Assembly (NCBI GenBank): GCA_947044365.1
Contig: OX345636.1
Span: 8,204,001-8,268,000 of the forward strand
From: Petrosia ficiformis
Taxonomy: Eukaryota > Porifera > Demospongiae > Haplosclerida > Petrosiidae
Direction of reading: 5' to 3'
DNA: 64,000 bases
Position 1 is the stretch's first letter, and each line of letters opens with the position of its first letter. The position numbers were made by a program, and so were the translations under genes. The notes under the pieces were generated by a model. That model ran no database searches. It was given only the letters and a program-made list of their open reading frames with translations, and was not told the origin of the DNA. Below are positions 23,472 through 34,683 of the stretch, one piece after another.

Positions 23472-23870
23472 TACCAGTGTTTTCCCTTTAAGAATAGTCC
23501 AAGCGCACATAAAAACCACTCCCCTAATTAATTACATAACCACACTGTTTACCACACCTTACTTTGCTAACTTCAGTACATTGCATTACCTCCTTATCTA
23601 ACAGCCCACTAAATCTAATGTATTAACATGCTAATTAAACTTAGCTTTTTTGCAATCTAAATCTGTGTGCTAAATGTCAGTTTAACAACTAACTCCTTTC
23701 AGCTCTATAACTCACCTTTTATAAGACTCAACATTTTAAATTAGTTTACTGGAAAGAAGAATTCTTAAGAAAGCCGTTTATGTAAACTTTATGCTTTCTA
23801 TCAGCAGGAAGACAGCAAAGCAAACGTTTGAAGGGCAACACCCACATTTTTACCCACTTGTATATATAAT
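23472..23870. repeat. Dispersed repeat, second copy of the 20010-20380 type
   Basis: Begins CAGTGTTTTCCCTTTAAGAA, then CTCCCCTAATTAATTACATA, CTAACTCCTTTCAGCTCTAT and the 150-bp-type unit (GAAAGAAGAATTCTTAAGAA AGCCGTTTATG). Target duplication not identified. Confidence 0.7.
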
Positions 23871-26404
23871 TTTCAAAATTTAAACCGAGAGTAAAGCTAG
23901 TATATGTTAGTGATGAATATCACATCTTTAATCCATGCCAGTCATATGATAAATAGTAAACTCAAATTTTTAAGAGTATGCGAGATGCCCAAACGGTAAT
24001 CAAGAGTATTAAAATTATAAAGCTAATTTCAACTTTCATGGTGAGTGCATGTATTCAATCAAGCAATAATGGATCATAGCATTCTATCCTTTTACAAAAT
24101 ACTTATAACAAGGCAAAAGGAAGGTGTGCTTTTATTGTGTTTGATATTGTATGTTTTACCACATGATGTATTTAAATAACCTTCGTATGTATGTGTAGTA
24201 CATATTTAATTAACATGCAAGTGCATTTGAAAGACAATTCAATAAGCAGAAATTTAATCTGAGAAGCACTTTGATCATGCAGACCTAAATTTTAATAATT
24301 AGTAATTTAGTATTTGAAATCTAGGAAAAAATAATGTGTGTGGTATTTTAAAAAAAATATTGTAATTATAATTACTCCAATGTAACAACTGTGTTTTTAT
24401 ACTAATACATGACTCCAAGTGCATATTGATCCATTTCAGTGTTTTTTGTATGCATATATTATTATATACACCATATATCATGTGGCTATACTGGGCAATA
24501 GAAATCCAATACACATGGAAATGTCAAAGTTATGGTCCTGCTCTGTGGATCAAAGTTTATATTGTTCAGTCTGCAAGTTTTGTTCTTACACACACACACA
24601 CAAAAAAATTCAATCCCAGCAGGTTTTGATCATACCATATTAGTTTATCCAAGTTATGGTACATGCAATCAAACCCTGCCTGCAACTCCAACTGTGCTCG
24701 AAATTAGTGCGTGTATAAATTCACATTCATTTGTCAATTGCAGTTGCAAACACTCTTTTACAAGCAATGTGGTACACTGAAATTAAAGAACTATGAATAC
24801 TTGTAACATGTTACAAGATTTAAACAAGTGTGGTTTATAGAGACAATAACTTGATAATAATTAAATCATGCAAAAATGAAGTAAGATATACAATTCAGCT
24901 GAAGAAAGCCTCTTAGTAGTTAGTGTATAAGTACTGGTAACACAGTGATCTGCAATACCTGAAATTTGGAAAAAAATTATCATTTGCTATCATTATTTAC
25001 ATCACCAAACTGACATTCTGATTTTATTTCATGGTCGAGAATTGTATTATCATGAAGATAATTCAATGAAAACAGAAAATAAACCAAATAAGATATTTTT
25101 CCAATCTATTAGTAGCAAATTAGATTCAAGATATTGCAGATCATCATTGTGTATTGTTCTTAAAGGAATATGCCTCCCATGATATAGTACACCGTAGTAA
25201 CTAAAAATAAGATTTGTGAGTTTCATCCATTATAGACACAGAAGATTTAGTTTAGATGACAATACATCATCTGAAGGAAACACTGCAGTCAGTTCCTAAA
25301 TCATAGTGAAACACTTCACACACACACATCCACTAGCCACAACTCTTTCCAAACATAACTTAAATCATTTCTGTATTTAAAATGCTACTATAATTACTAT
25401 TCAAATGGTGCATTTGTTATCCCTACAGATTTCAGTGTGTAGGTACTGTCAACCATCTGGGAAACCACTCACATATTTTCAAAGACTATAACGGACTGAA
25501 AGACTGAACTCATGATCATGCAATGACAGAGAGAAATCAGCCAGATGACACAACTCAGAAACACATAGCTAAATGGCGTCCCTGATAATAGTGAAGCAAT
25601 AACTAACACTCTCTTGAAGTTCATTAAAAAAGGAGTTCATGAGAGAACATCAGTACTCAGTAGTAATAATTTTACTGATGAAGGTAACTTATCAAGATAT
25701 ATTTTCTGATACCTCTCCTTGAAACACTTTAGTAACAATTAGAATCTATGTTTCAAACACTCAAAATATAAAATTACAAAATATTACCTTGTTCAAATTT
25801 CATCTGTTAGTTTCCAGCCCCACCAATTGAAATTTGAAAGTTAAAGTGTCTATCTCACAGCTATTACATAACAACTAGTTGCTAAATATTGAGACATTGT
25901 CAGAATCGACTGTTATTGAGACTAATTATTATTATTAGCTACTATTAGCAACTATTATTATTATTGTATTATTATTATTATCACTATTATTATTATTATT
26001 ATTCATTATTATTTTTATCACCAAAGTTTTACAAATCAGTATTAAATGAAAAAAATAATAAAGATGTATGAGTTGAATGAGTTTAAGGAGTTGATTGTTG
26101 AGGGTACAAAGACACATAGTAGGCAAATGTAGTAAAAAATGTAGGCACCAGTGATATTGGACATTGAATCCTTAATTTGTTTTTGGCTCAACAAACAAAT
26201 CAATGCTGGCAGACATTTTGGTTGGCAGTAATATACACAGATATACAACACTGCCTACCATGTCTGTAGCCCTAGATAAAGCATCATCCAGTGTATGTAT
26301 GGTCATTGGTTTTTGATAATTTGTGTGTTAGAGGCTGCAAATTATAATTATGGTCTATTTCTATATATGATCCTTACCTTCAAAAAAACTAATCTATTTG
26401 CTTA
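23871..26404. other. No gene; ATT-trinucleotide microsatellite
   Basis: Unique AT-rich sequence. A (CA)n run at 24589-24603 and an (ATT)n tract at 25921-26015 are the only structures seen. Confidence 0.55.
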
Positions 26405-26990
26405 CCTCGTGCTTCAGTAGTGTTTTGTTTATATTTGAGAACTGCCTTGATAGTAGTACATATATTAGCAGGTGGAATCTGTTCATCTAATATAATATAA
26501 TGCAACTTTCGAATCATTGTCGAGTATTGCTTGCCATCACCTTTTGTTTTATTGCTTAAAAAAGGATAGACGATGCATCAGTAATGGTAGATAATTCTTT
26601 TTGAACAAAAAAGCAATGCTTTATATAACTCCACATTCTTCTCTTGAATATCCTGAGCTGTTTCTTCAATGCTGATATGATCAGAAAGGGTAGACTGATC
26701 TCTGCAGATAGAAGGTCTGCTCCTACATGCAGAGATCAGTCTGCCCTTTCCGAGCAGTATTTAGCTCCCTTTTAACAATCTTTCTGTTATATCTCGTGCT
26801 TGCATTTTCATTTCATCACATTCCCGATTTCACCGCTCTCAAATCTATTGTTAACTTCTGAACTTGTTCAGTATATTCCTTTCCCTCAACTTGCACTGCT
26901 TTCACTTGGTGTTCCCCTAAGCCAAAGCTCACCACTGAGTTTTGAGGTTGATTTGATGTTGCAAGCCTTCAATAATCATTGAGCATTATC
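26405..26990 (-). pseudogene. Coding relic with frameshifts, probably transposon-derived
   Basis: On the minus strand several frames give protein-like sequence that would join if frameshifts or introns are allowed. These are HQVKAVQVEGKEYTEQVQKL and TIDLRAVKSG; then DEMKMQARDITERLLKG; then DHISIEETAQDIQEKNVELY KALLF and VQKELSTITDASSIL; then TKGDGKQYSTMIRKLHYIIL DEQIPPANICTTIKAVLKYK, ending at a donor (GAGGTAAGC near 26405). The regular amphipathic pattern and consistent direction argue for a former gene. I do not recognise the family with certainty; the QYS-IRK-YY-LL-QIPP-I--IK pattern resembles proteins often found in metazoan repeats. A hairpin (26682-26751) falls within it. Confidence 0.45.
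26682..26751. other. Hairpin with ~23-bp arms and 21-base loop
   Basis: AGAAAGGGTAGACTGATCTC TGCA pairs with TGCAGAGATCAGTCTGCCCT TTC with one wobble/mismatch. The size is in the range of a microRNA precursor, but it lies in a coding relic and may just be an inverted duplication. Confidence 0.6.
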
Positions 26991-27547
26991 AGAGGGTAAA
27001 CTTCTTGTTTATAAATGCACGCCAATGGCAACATAAAATTAATGTTGTGGCTAGTGTAGGGTGGCAATTATCCAGCCCCACCCTATTAATACTGCAGATA
27101 TAGATATGAATTCGCAGTTGTGACGTCAGTAACACGTTTTGCGTAAGGATGATCCTGCTGTTCTTGTTATTTTGTCTTCTTCTCACTGCCAAGGGAAGGT
27201 ACCATCTTATGCAGCTCGATTCACCCTTCCAGAAGGAGCAGAACAAGGGATATTGATAAGAGAGCTGTGACTATCATCCATAGTAACGTGAACTTTTTTG
27301 AGTAGAATATCATATTTGGTGGCAGAGGGGCACTTCAACTCATGAAGAAGATTGTCGGAAGATGTAAGTGATGATTACATAATGCTTTATTTTGTTCAGT
27401 AATACATGATATAATCTCAAGTTACTAAAATAATAATTATAACGATTATAATAACTGAACTACTACAACATCAAACTCTACATTATATATAATTATTATA
27501 TTATATATGTGGTGGCCATTATGATATTAATTATTATGGGTCTTAGG

Positions 27548-28438
27548 GGCTATCCCTGTAATTGCTTTCTGTGTGGTATAATTAATTTATAATTATGTTT
27601 GTATCATTTACGTGAGTATTCATTGTATAAGTAGTTAAGGAAGTTGCATCATTCCTGGGGCTTCGTTCAATTTGTACGTGAAAGAGTACGCGCTTGAGCT
27701 GCAGACCAGCAGGAAGATTCAGGAAGAATGTAAAATAGCTAGTAACTGTTGTATATAGCAGAGAAACAGTATAAAGATATTGCAAGAAATTTTAACAAGT
27801 ATATGTGACTGTGGATGAGAAAATCAACCTTATGGGCAAATTTAATAATTGTCAGTATAAGGCAAAATAACACAAAAATTCAAACGAAAGCAGATTAGCG
27901 TTTTATTACATTTTCTTATAGTATAATACCTTAGCTTTCCTGACAATTAGTTACAGATGTCAGTTACACACAGATTTCCTATAGCGATCGTTTCAACGGG
28001 AATATACGGCACTTATTTAATAATAATTTCATTGTTTTTCAACGCGTTTATCTCCAAAATTAAAGTGCTGATATAACATGTTTAAAGGTCTATAACTTGG
28101 TAACGCATTGCCAGATCGCCAAACCGATTTCACCACAGCATAGCTGACATACCAAGGACTTCAAAAATATGAAAAAATGCATTTCGAAAATTTTGCCCAT
28201 AAGGTTGATTTTCTCATCCACGGTCACATATAACAAATTGTTTAGTTTCAGATATGAGGAAGTCATCATTTAGAACCTTGAACGACTACTTAAGTCAGTT
28301 CATCAGAGATCTGTGTACTTAGACTGCAATTACATTACTTCCTTGGGTCCCAGTTTTTGAGTACATAGAAAGGTAGAGACACTAGTGCCATCAGCATTGA
28401 TTCATACATAGTAATCACAAAGCAATTATAGGGATACG
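27548..28438. mobile_element. Dispersed repeat family B, copy 2 (with nested MITE)
   Basis: Left end CTATCCCTGTAATTGCTTTC, right end AAGCAATTATAGGGATA (inverse). Shares GTAGTTAAGGAAGTTGCATC and GCAGAGAAACAGTATAAAGA with copy 1. A 423-bp MITE is inserted at a different place from that in copy 1. Confidence 0.8.
27805..28227. mobile_element. Nested MITE, 423 bp, ~35-bp inverted ends, ATAT flanks
   Basis: Ends begin GTGACTGTGGATGAGAAAAT and continue CAACCTTATGGGCAAA, inverted at the right with one difference. ATAT lies on both sides (27801-27804, 28228-28231). Confidence 0.85.
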
Positions 28439-28470
28439 TTTTTCTCAATATATATGTATAATATATATAA

Positions 28471-28603
28471 TGAATTTGAGGTGTATATGCTAAATATACA
28501 ACCAGTCACTGAAGAAGTTTGAAAAATATCACCCGAGGGCGATATTTTTTCAAAACTTCTGAACTGACAGGTTGTATATTTAGCATATACACCGAAAATT
28601 CAT
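28471..28603. other. Near-perfect 60-bp palindrome
   Basis: Arms from TGAATTTGAGGTGTATATGC to GTTTGAAAAATATCA invert across a short CCCGAGGGC centre. A cruciform or fold-back insertion; only a few mismatches. Confidence 0.85.
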
Positions 28604-28808
28604 AGTATATATTATATATATTTTGAGTATATTGCGTGTCGCCATTGTGCATGTGTGTTCGCGCATGCGCATATGTAGTTTAGAGAGCCACTTCCTACAC
28701 GTGCATGCAGAGGTCAACAGGCAGAAAGGAATATCTTGTTGAATCGTCAATGGCAAGATAAAGATTATTCCCCTCCACCGATTAAGAAAAAGGGGTCTTT
28801 CACCTTTC

Positions 28809-29066
28809 TTGAAAAGAAAAGGCAAGACCAATGAACAGAAGGATAGATTTGCTAGGCTATCAGAGATCGAGCTAGAGGAGTGTAAGAACAAACCTGGCTG
28901 TAAAAACACTGACAAATCACAATTATGGGCTTTTTGTGTTTTTGAAGCGTGGATTGAAAATCAGTGTGGTAGTGAGCCAGACGATGATCAGATCAGGTAC
29001 AAGGAATCCGATTTGTATGCTGATGACGCCAAAAGAGTGTGCTCGCCATGTTGTGGAAATTTATAG
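28809..29066 (+). CDS. ORF resembling the N-terminus of Crypton/ZMYM-type proteins
   Basis: The 86-codon ORF reads KRKGKTNEQKDRFARLSEIE LEECK, then KNTDKSQLWAFCVFEAWIEN Q, then SDLYADDAKRVCSPCCGNL and a stop. The pattern KNT-KS---A--VFE-W is the one that precedes the tyrosine-recombinase-like domain in Crypton-derived and ZMYM/QRICH-type proteins (family knowledge). The following domain is absent. The open frame has no clear ATG at its start (first ATG is 13 codons in on another frame). Just upstream, another frame reads SPPPIKKKGSFTFLEKKRQD, suggesting a frameshift. It is probably a truncated transposon-derived fragment; a short functional gene is less likely. Confidence 0.4.
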   Translation: MKRKGKTNEQKDRFARLSEIELEECKNKPGCKNTDKSQLWAFCVFEAWIENQCGSEPDDDQIRYKESDLYADDAKRVCSPCCGNL

Positions 29067-30170
29067 TAGAGGCAAGAATAATGTGTGTATTTGTTTTGCT
29101 TCAGGACTGTTGTTTATTATTATTGTTGAGTTATTGATCATTATATGTTATTATTCCTCACACTATACAATATCTATAATAGAGGGATGTTTGAATAAGT
29201 TAATGAGTGTATTATTAAAATTATAACTATATAATTATATTGTGTAATGAACATTATGTCACATCATGTGTACATTTCATACACCATTTTCTGTACATTG
29301 TTTTTTGTATCTTTGAAGCTTTGTTTCTTGGGCTTTGTCTATCGTCCTAATGAGTGTTTATACAGCTATTTGTGAAGTTTTGTCCAGAAATTCGCTAGTT
29401 TTCAAGAGATCTAATGCCCATGCTATCCCCACATTTTGCATATTCATGATGTACTACTGACTTCTTAGTGTTGATACGAATGGTGTGTTTCGGGCTGTTG
29501 CAATATGTTACTTAGGCAAAGTTGTTCTAAAGCCATGCTGTTTTAGCAAAAGCTAGCGAGGGTTCTGCACTGTTATTAGGTATTTTCTCATGTATAACTA
29601 AACTGTTAATGACTTATATATTCTGATAGTGTAATACACACAAAAAACATATTATCTTGTCTGAGAAAATCTACCAGTAAACAGTCACTGATTATTCATT
29701 ACATATGTAATTATATATATGAAATATGATATTATATACAAGTAAATGAAGTTTAAAATATTGTCAATTGACTGTAGTAGTAGAATCCAGAAAATGATGT
29801 TGAATACAACAAAACTAATAAGACTTATACCTAAAATGAATATTCATCCTTTGATGTGATGAGGTGTCTAAATGACGAATACACCTGGTATCACATGACA
29901 TGTCGACTAGGAGGTAGATAATCGCGAGTTAGATACCTGGGATCACGCGACACGAGGTATATAATTTTTTGTTATTCACCTAGCCACAACAAGGCAAAAA
30001 GGAGGGTTTAGTTGTGATAATGTGGTACAAAAATAACAACATCAAAAAAGTATGGAATTACCGACACAGCAAAAGAAAAAATACTTCAACTATTGAAGCC
30101 CAGCAGAATGTTATTATTATAACGCTCTGACACCTGCAGCATAATTTTCATTCTTGGCGTACTAATAGTA
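29067..30170. other. No gene seen
   Basis: AT-rich. Around 29885-29960 two loose copies of ACCTGGRATCACRYGACA lie 50-60 bp apart. Nothing else recognised. Confidence 0.5.
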
Positions 30171-30174
30171 CTGT

Positions 30175-30385
30175 AGTATAGAAAGACAGCAAGGCGAGTA
30201 TGAAGACAACGTTCTCACTTTACTCACCTGCATAACTTCCATATTTTAAACAGCACAGACTTTTAACTCACTTATTTTCACAGAAGAGCTTCCAACAAAG
30301 CCATAAATATCAAAATTATGCTTCGTTAGTTGTAGGAAAGCACCAAGGCGAGTGTTTCAGTGCTTCAGCCATAGCCGTCACTTTC
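30175..30385. repeat. 150-bp-type dispersed unit, partial dimer
   Basis: AAGACAGCAAGGCGAGTATG, CATATTTTAAACAGCA and AGAAGAGCTTCCAACAAAGC CATAAATAT match the two units inside the MITE at 10798-11449. Confidence 0.7.
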
Positions 30386-30490
30386 TTTCCATACGCAAAT
30401 TAGAAATTGCGCAATATAAATTTGGCACCAAGAAAAACCACATCCTTGTTTTGTGGGTTTCTTCTGCTTTGTAGATTAGGTATAAGACAG

Positions 30491-30582
30491 TTATAGGTCT
30501 TCAGGTCAGGATATTAGTTGTTTTAGTGCCCTCGCTTCGCTCGGGCTCTAAAACAACTAATATCCCTCCCCTCGACCTATAA
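30491..30582. other. Inverted repeat (hairpin), 92 bp
   Basis: TTATAGGTC...GGATATTAGTTGTTTTAG then GCCCTCGCTTCGCTCGGGC (inner stem) then CTAAAACAACTAATATCC...GACCTATAA. Long, well-paired, with a GC-rich tip. Confidence 0.8.
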
Positions 30583-30719
30583 CCTATACATATTCAGACC
30601 ATGTTTGAGTGTTTGAGTTTAATTCACATTTCAAATGTCTATTTATGACTCATACAGATGGCTTCCATTTATTTTGAACTATAATCATTTGCTAAATGTT
30701 TGTGACTACACATGCATAT

Positions 30720-31132
30720 TGTGAATATAGTTAAGGAAGTTGCAATATTATATCATTATGGGGACTAGCTAATTACTAGGCATGGCCTGTAGAAGAACTC
30801 ACTCTTGAGCCTCAGACTAGCAGGAGAATGTAAAAGAGCATCTAATACTAATAGCTATTGTATATATCAGAGAAACAGTATAAAGATGATGTAAGAATAT
30901 TAAACAAGTAAGAAAAGCAAGTAATTATAATGAGTTGTTGAGTTTCAGACATGAGAGAGTCATCAGCAATGAATAAGGTTAGAACATTGAAGGAGTACTT
31001 CAGTTTTATCAAAGATCTGTAGACTTCAATTATGCATTGTTCAGGCCATAGTTTCATAGTATGCATAAAGGCCTAAAGGGACACTAGTGCATGATTGATT
31101 TAGTCACTGCAAAGCAATCATAGGGATATATT
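30720..31132. repeat. Dispersed repeat family B, copy 3 (left end truncated)
   Basis: Shares ATAGTTAAGGAAGTTGCAAT, CAGAGAAACAGTATAAAGAT and the right end AAAGCAATCATAGGGATA. Positions 31133-31423 show no gene. Confidence 0.75.
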
Positions 31133-31423
31133 TCCTCAATACCTTCTTGTTTCTGCTTTTCTTTAAATTGTTGTATATCTCCTGAGTCCTCCATTTATTT
31201 CATGAATTTCATGTGTGGAATACATGTATGTGTTCCTACATAAACTGTAGTTCCCATTATTAAATAATGTTAATAACTTTTTATTAAAATATTAAATGTA
31301 CTAATATACATGTACCATAACAACAAACTAATATAATAGAAAATACTGTATTATCATCTAAAATATATAGTAAACTACTTGTATTACATGTAACTAATAA
31401 TTATACAACTATTGTTTATATTA

Positions 31424-31941
31424 TTAATGTATAATAATTTTAGATATTACAAAACACAATTTATCACTATTAATATAATCAGTGTTATAATTAGCATTGT
31501 ATTCCAAATCACTGTGTGATATGAAGTCAGGTATACCCAATCCACTAGGAGCTGTGTCTCCTTGTGTGACTCTTGTACGACATTTTAATGATGCATTGTA
31601 ATGGTTGATAGTCTCCTCCACATGTCCCTTATCTTCCCTCCAATTGAGTAGTTGAAGTGTAATCTCACTGTTGAAAGGCCATTTTAAGCTCTCATCATAT
31701 TCACCTTTCATGAGAAATGTGGTCACACTTACATGTGTACCTGTACCATAACTGTAACCATTGGCATCAACTTCTAATTTCAATTTATATCCACCTGGTT
31801 CACTGTAGAAGTTAGGACTCACCCATGTATCAGCTACTCTCTTGTGCTCACTAAAGTTGTGCATAGTGATAGTACATGGAGGGAGGAGATAAGGGAACTC
31901 AGTTACAGGTGTAGGAATATACCAACTAGGTACATTTTGAC
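31424..31941 (-). CDS. TRAF-type MATH domain, terminal exon (copy 1)
   Basis: After an acceptor (TATTACAG, minus) a 518-bp exon opens in phase 1 and ends in TAA at 31424-31426. It encodes about 172 residues: an entry strand (VPSWYIPTPVTEFPYLLPPC), then FSEHKRVADTWVSPNFYSEP, GGYKLKLEVDANG, GTHVSVTTFLMKGEYDESLK WPF, ITLQLLNWREDKGHVEE, GDTAPSGLGIPDFISHSDLE and a final strand LCFVISKIII. This is the C-terminal MATH/TRAF beta-sandwich, which in TRAF adaptors binds receptor tails and forms trimers (family knowledge). RING, TRAF zinc fingers and coiled coil are not in this exon. Three related exons lie at 38019, 42184 and 53119, same strand. The next intron (32058-33240) is nearly identical to that of copy 2. 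Confidence 0.85.
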
Positions 31942-32057
31942 CTGTAATATAATAAATAATAAATAAATTATTAATCATTTGATACTTAATCTAACAGGTA
32001 TTGACTCCTATACTAGTAGGCTTTTCAATATCAACAAATGATTGTAATTTGATTATG

Positions 32058-33240
32058 TCAATAGTACATGTTGTTTATAGTGTATTTACAAGTTATATTA
32101 CATGTTTACAAGACTCAAGTAGTGTTTCTATATTAATATAATATCAAGTATTATCACTAATATACATGTAATAATGTAAACATGTTATTATAATGTGATG
32201 AGTACTAAACTATAATATATCACATTATGATATTTCATGTTCTTTATACTAGGAACTAGATAATTATGATGTATATATCACAAGATGATATAAATATAAT
32301 TATTATTATATTTTATATCATCTAGTGTTATATCATGAATGAATCATACTTTTGATATTTTTAGTGTCTGGATATTCATATTTATAATGTAAAGTAATGT
32401 ATTACCTCATTATATTGATTGAAGTAACTACTAACTAACAGACTTAGTGTTTATATTATCTGTTCAGTACTATACAAGATAAGAAATATGAACACAATCA
32501 TCATCTATCATCATTTTATTATAATTATTGATTTGACTAGTTCAGTTTATGTGCAGATATAAAATGAATATCCTAACATTAAAAATCCATTCAGATATAT
32601 AGTAATTAAATGAATATTCAGATAGAATGGATATTCATCCCAGTCCTAGTACATAGTCATATAGAATATTAATATCATTATGATAGAAGGACAAAGGTTG
32701 GTTGTGTTCAAATACAAATGTTCATCATAGTGTGGTTGTATTGAATGAGATTATTAACACAAAACATGTGATCCATCCTACAACTGACAGTTGTGTATAT
32801 TAATAAACACTGAGTGTAGTATAAATATATTTCAATGAGTTCAGTGAATAGTGAAGAGTACATTTCACTGAATATAAATGTAATTATACACATGTAATGA
32901 TAAATCATTCATATTAGTATAGTAACATATTATAATCAAAACTAAACCTATTAAATTATATTAATGATTATAATAATTACATAATGTGATGATCATAATC
33001 GTAACCAGTATTCTTATTATTAAATCACTACATGTCTTGTAATATACTATAGTATAAAACTATTATATATGAAGTTATCACATTATTCATTAGCTAACTG
33101 TCAACTACAAGACAATGTATAAACATGACTATGAATATAATAACGATGATGTAACTAGGACTATGTATACATGTAGATAATAATAATTTATACATGTCTA
33201 TATTATGTATTTCATACCAGAAGCTCATGAAAGGGAATGA
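32058..33240. repeat. Segmental duplication, copy 1 (intron side)
   Basis: Matches 38688-40310 at about 98-99% where aligned by eye (about 9 differences in 730 bp between 32400 and 33130). Copy 1 has about 228 bp extra at 32163-32390; copy 2 has about 640 bp extra at 39565-40208. It includes a 66-codon minus-strand ORF (32708-32908) identical but for one residue in both copies. I take that as a side effect of the recent duplication, not as a gene. The shared block ends at TGAAAGGGAATGACTCCCAC. Confidence 0.9.
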
Positions 33241-34109
33241 CTCCCACACATCATGGTCAATAGTTGTTATTGTAACCTCTCTATCAATACTGATGTGTGA
33301 TCAGGTTGCTACCTTCAACTCAGAAGTAGTGAGTTCTTGCCCTCCTGTATTTAGGTACAGTTTCCTCTACTCATCCAGGTTACAACTATACAAAGCTATG
33401 TTGTACAATACTTGTTTGAAGTATTAATCGCAATGTGACTTACACTGGCCACATACTCTCTCCCTGTCTCTCTGTCTCTGTCTCTGTCTATCTATCTATC
33501 TATCTATCTCCATATCTCTTTTTCTCTTTCCTTTCAGGCTATGATACTTTTTTCTTTACAAGTTTTAAACAACTACAGATGAAAATCAAGTTATCAGAAT
33601 GGACGCAATAAGAACTAACAAAAGATCATAACAAGCAATTTATCAGTTTTCATGATTTTATTAAATATTATAATTAAATCATTGTGGTGTTTATATATAG
33701 TACTGGAAATATGGGCACTCTCTTGGTGTGATATTAGCCTCAGTTTGTCTGCTTATTTCCAGCCCCACCTCTTTAGATATTTAGATATTTAGATACTAGG
33801 TGGAGCTAATTCAGAGCTATGATGTAATGCAAACAAATTCCCGCTGTTATTGTCAGAAAAAGATTTCCTGGAAATTCTTGCTGTTAAAGCTTCAATTTAC
33901 AACTAAATGCGAAAAGTCTGTGCTGTGAACAAGACTATTGTGAGTACTAAAATTATTATCATTTATTATCTACCATATCAATAGTCTAGCATACTATATA
34001 TGATAGACCATTGATATGGTATTAAAGTAATTAAGACAGGTTATAGTGATGATACCAAATTACTTGAATAATATAATTATACATTATTAAATAGCACTGC
34101 TTCAGTACT
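33241..34109. other. No gene; TCTG/TATC microsatellite and a short palindrome
   Basis: The microsatellite (CTCTGT)n-(CTAT)n lies at about 33455-33512. At 33978-34021, ACCATATCAATAGTCTA and TAGACCATTGATATGGT form an inverted pair. Confidence 0.6.
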
Positions 34110-34520
34110 TGATACTCAGTAACATGTGGCCACTAACCATGTGTGTAACATGTGGTCACTGATCATGCATTACTGAGTATATACAGTTCTCTAGTACTTT
34201 ATACTACCTAACATATGACTACTAACCATGTGATAAAGAGCATACAGTACTCAATACTACCAATATACTTAGCCGCTGACCATGTGACACTGAGCATGCA
34301 CAGTTCTCAACATGTGGCCACTGATCATGTGTTACTGAGCATGTCCATCCATCCATCCTTTCATTTATATAACCTGTCCATCCATCCATTCGCCTATTGA
34401 TCTGTACATCCATCCTCCCTTATTTTCATTTATATATTCAACCATTCTTTCATATATTCATTAATTCCTCTATTCATTCATATATTTATTCATCCATTTA
34501 TTCATCCATTCATTTTATTC
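34110..34520. repeat. Loose tandem repeats and ATCC/ATTC microsatellite
   Basis: Units such as AACATGTGGCCACTGATCATG with TACTGAGCATG recur irregularly from 34120 to 34345. (CCAT)n and (CATT)n runs follow to about 34520. Confidence 0.75.
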
Positions 34521-34683
34521 TTCTTTTCAAGTGTTAGTATTTGCAAGATTCTTCTCCTAAAGTAGTGCAATGTGATAAAAGAAAGTACAACACTCTCAGG
34601 GACTCCATTACTCTTACAAAGGTTTGTAGATTTCAAATGGCATGAGATTTGTACATACGTTCAGCTTTTAAATGAATACATGT

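Noticed and set aside
26682..26751. MicroRNA gene
   Set aside because: The size fits, but it lies inside a coding relic and pairing alone is not enough; kept only as a hairpin.
32708..32908. 66-codon ORF conserved in both segmental copies (also 39123-39323)
   Set aside because: Conservation is explained by the recent near-identical duplication of the whole intron; no splice context or motif.
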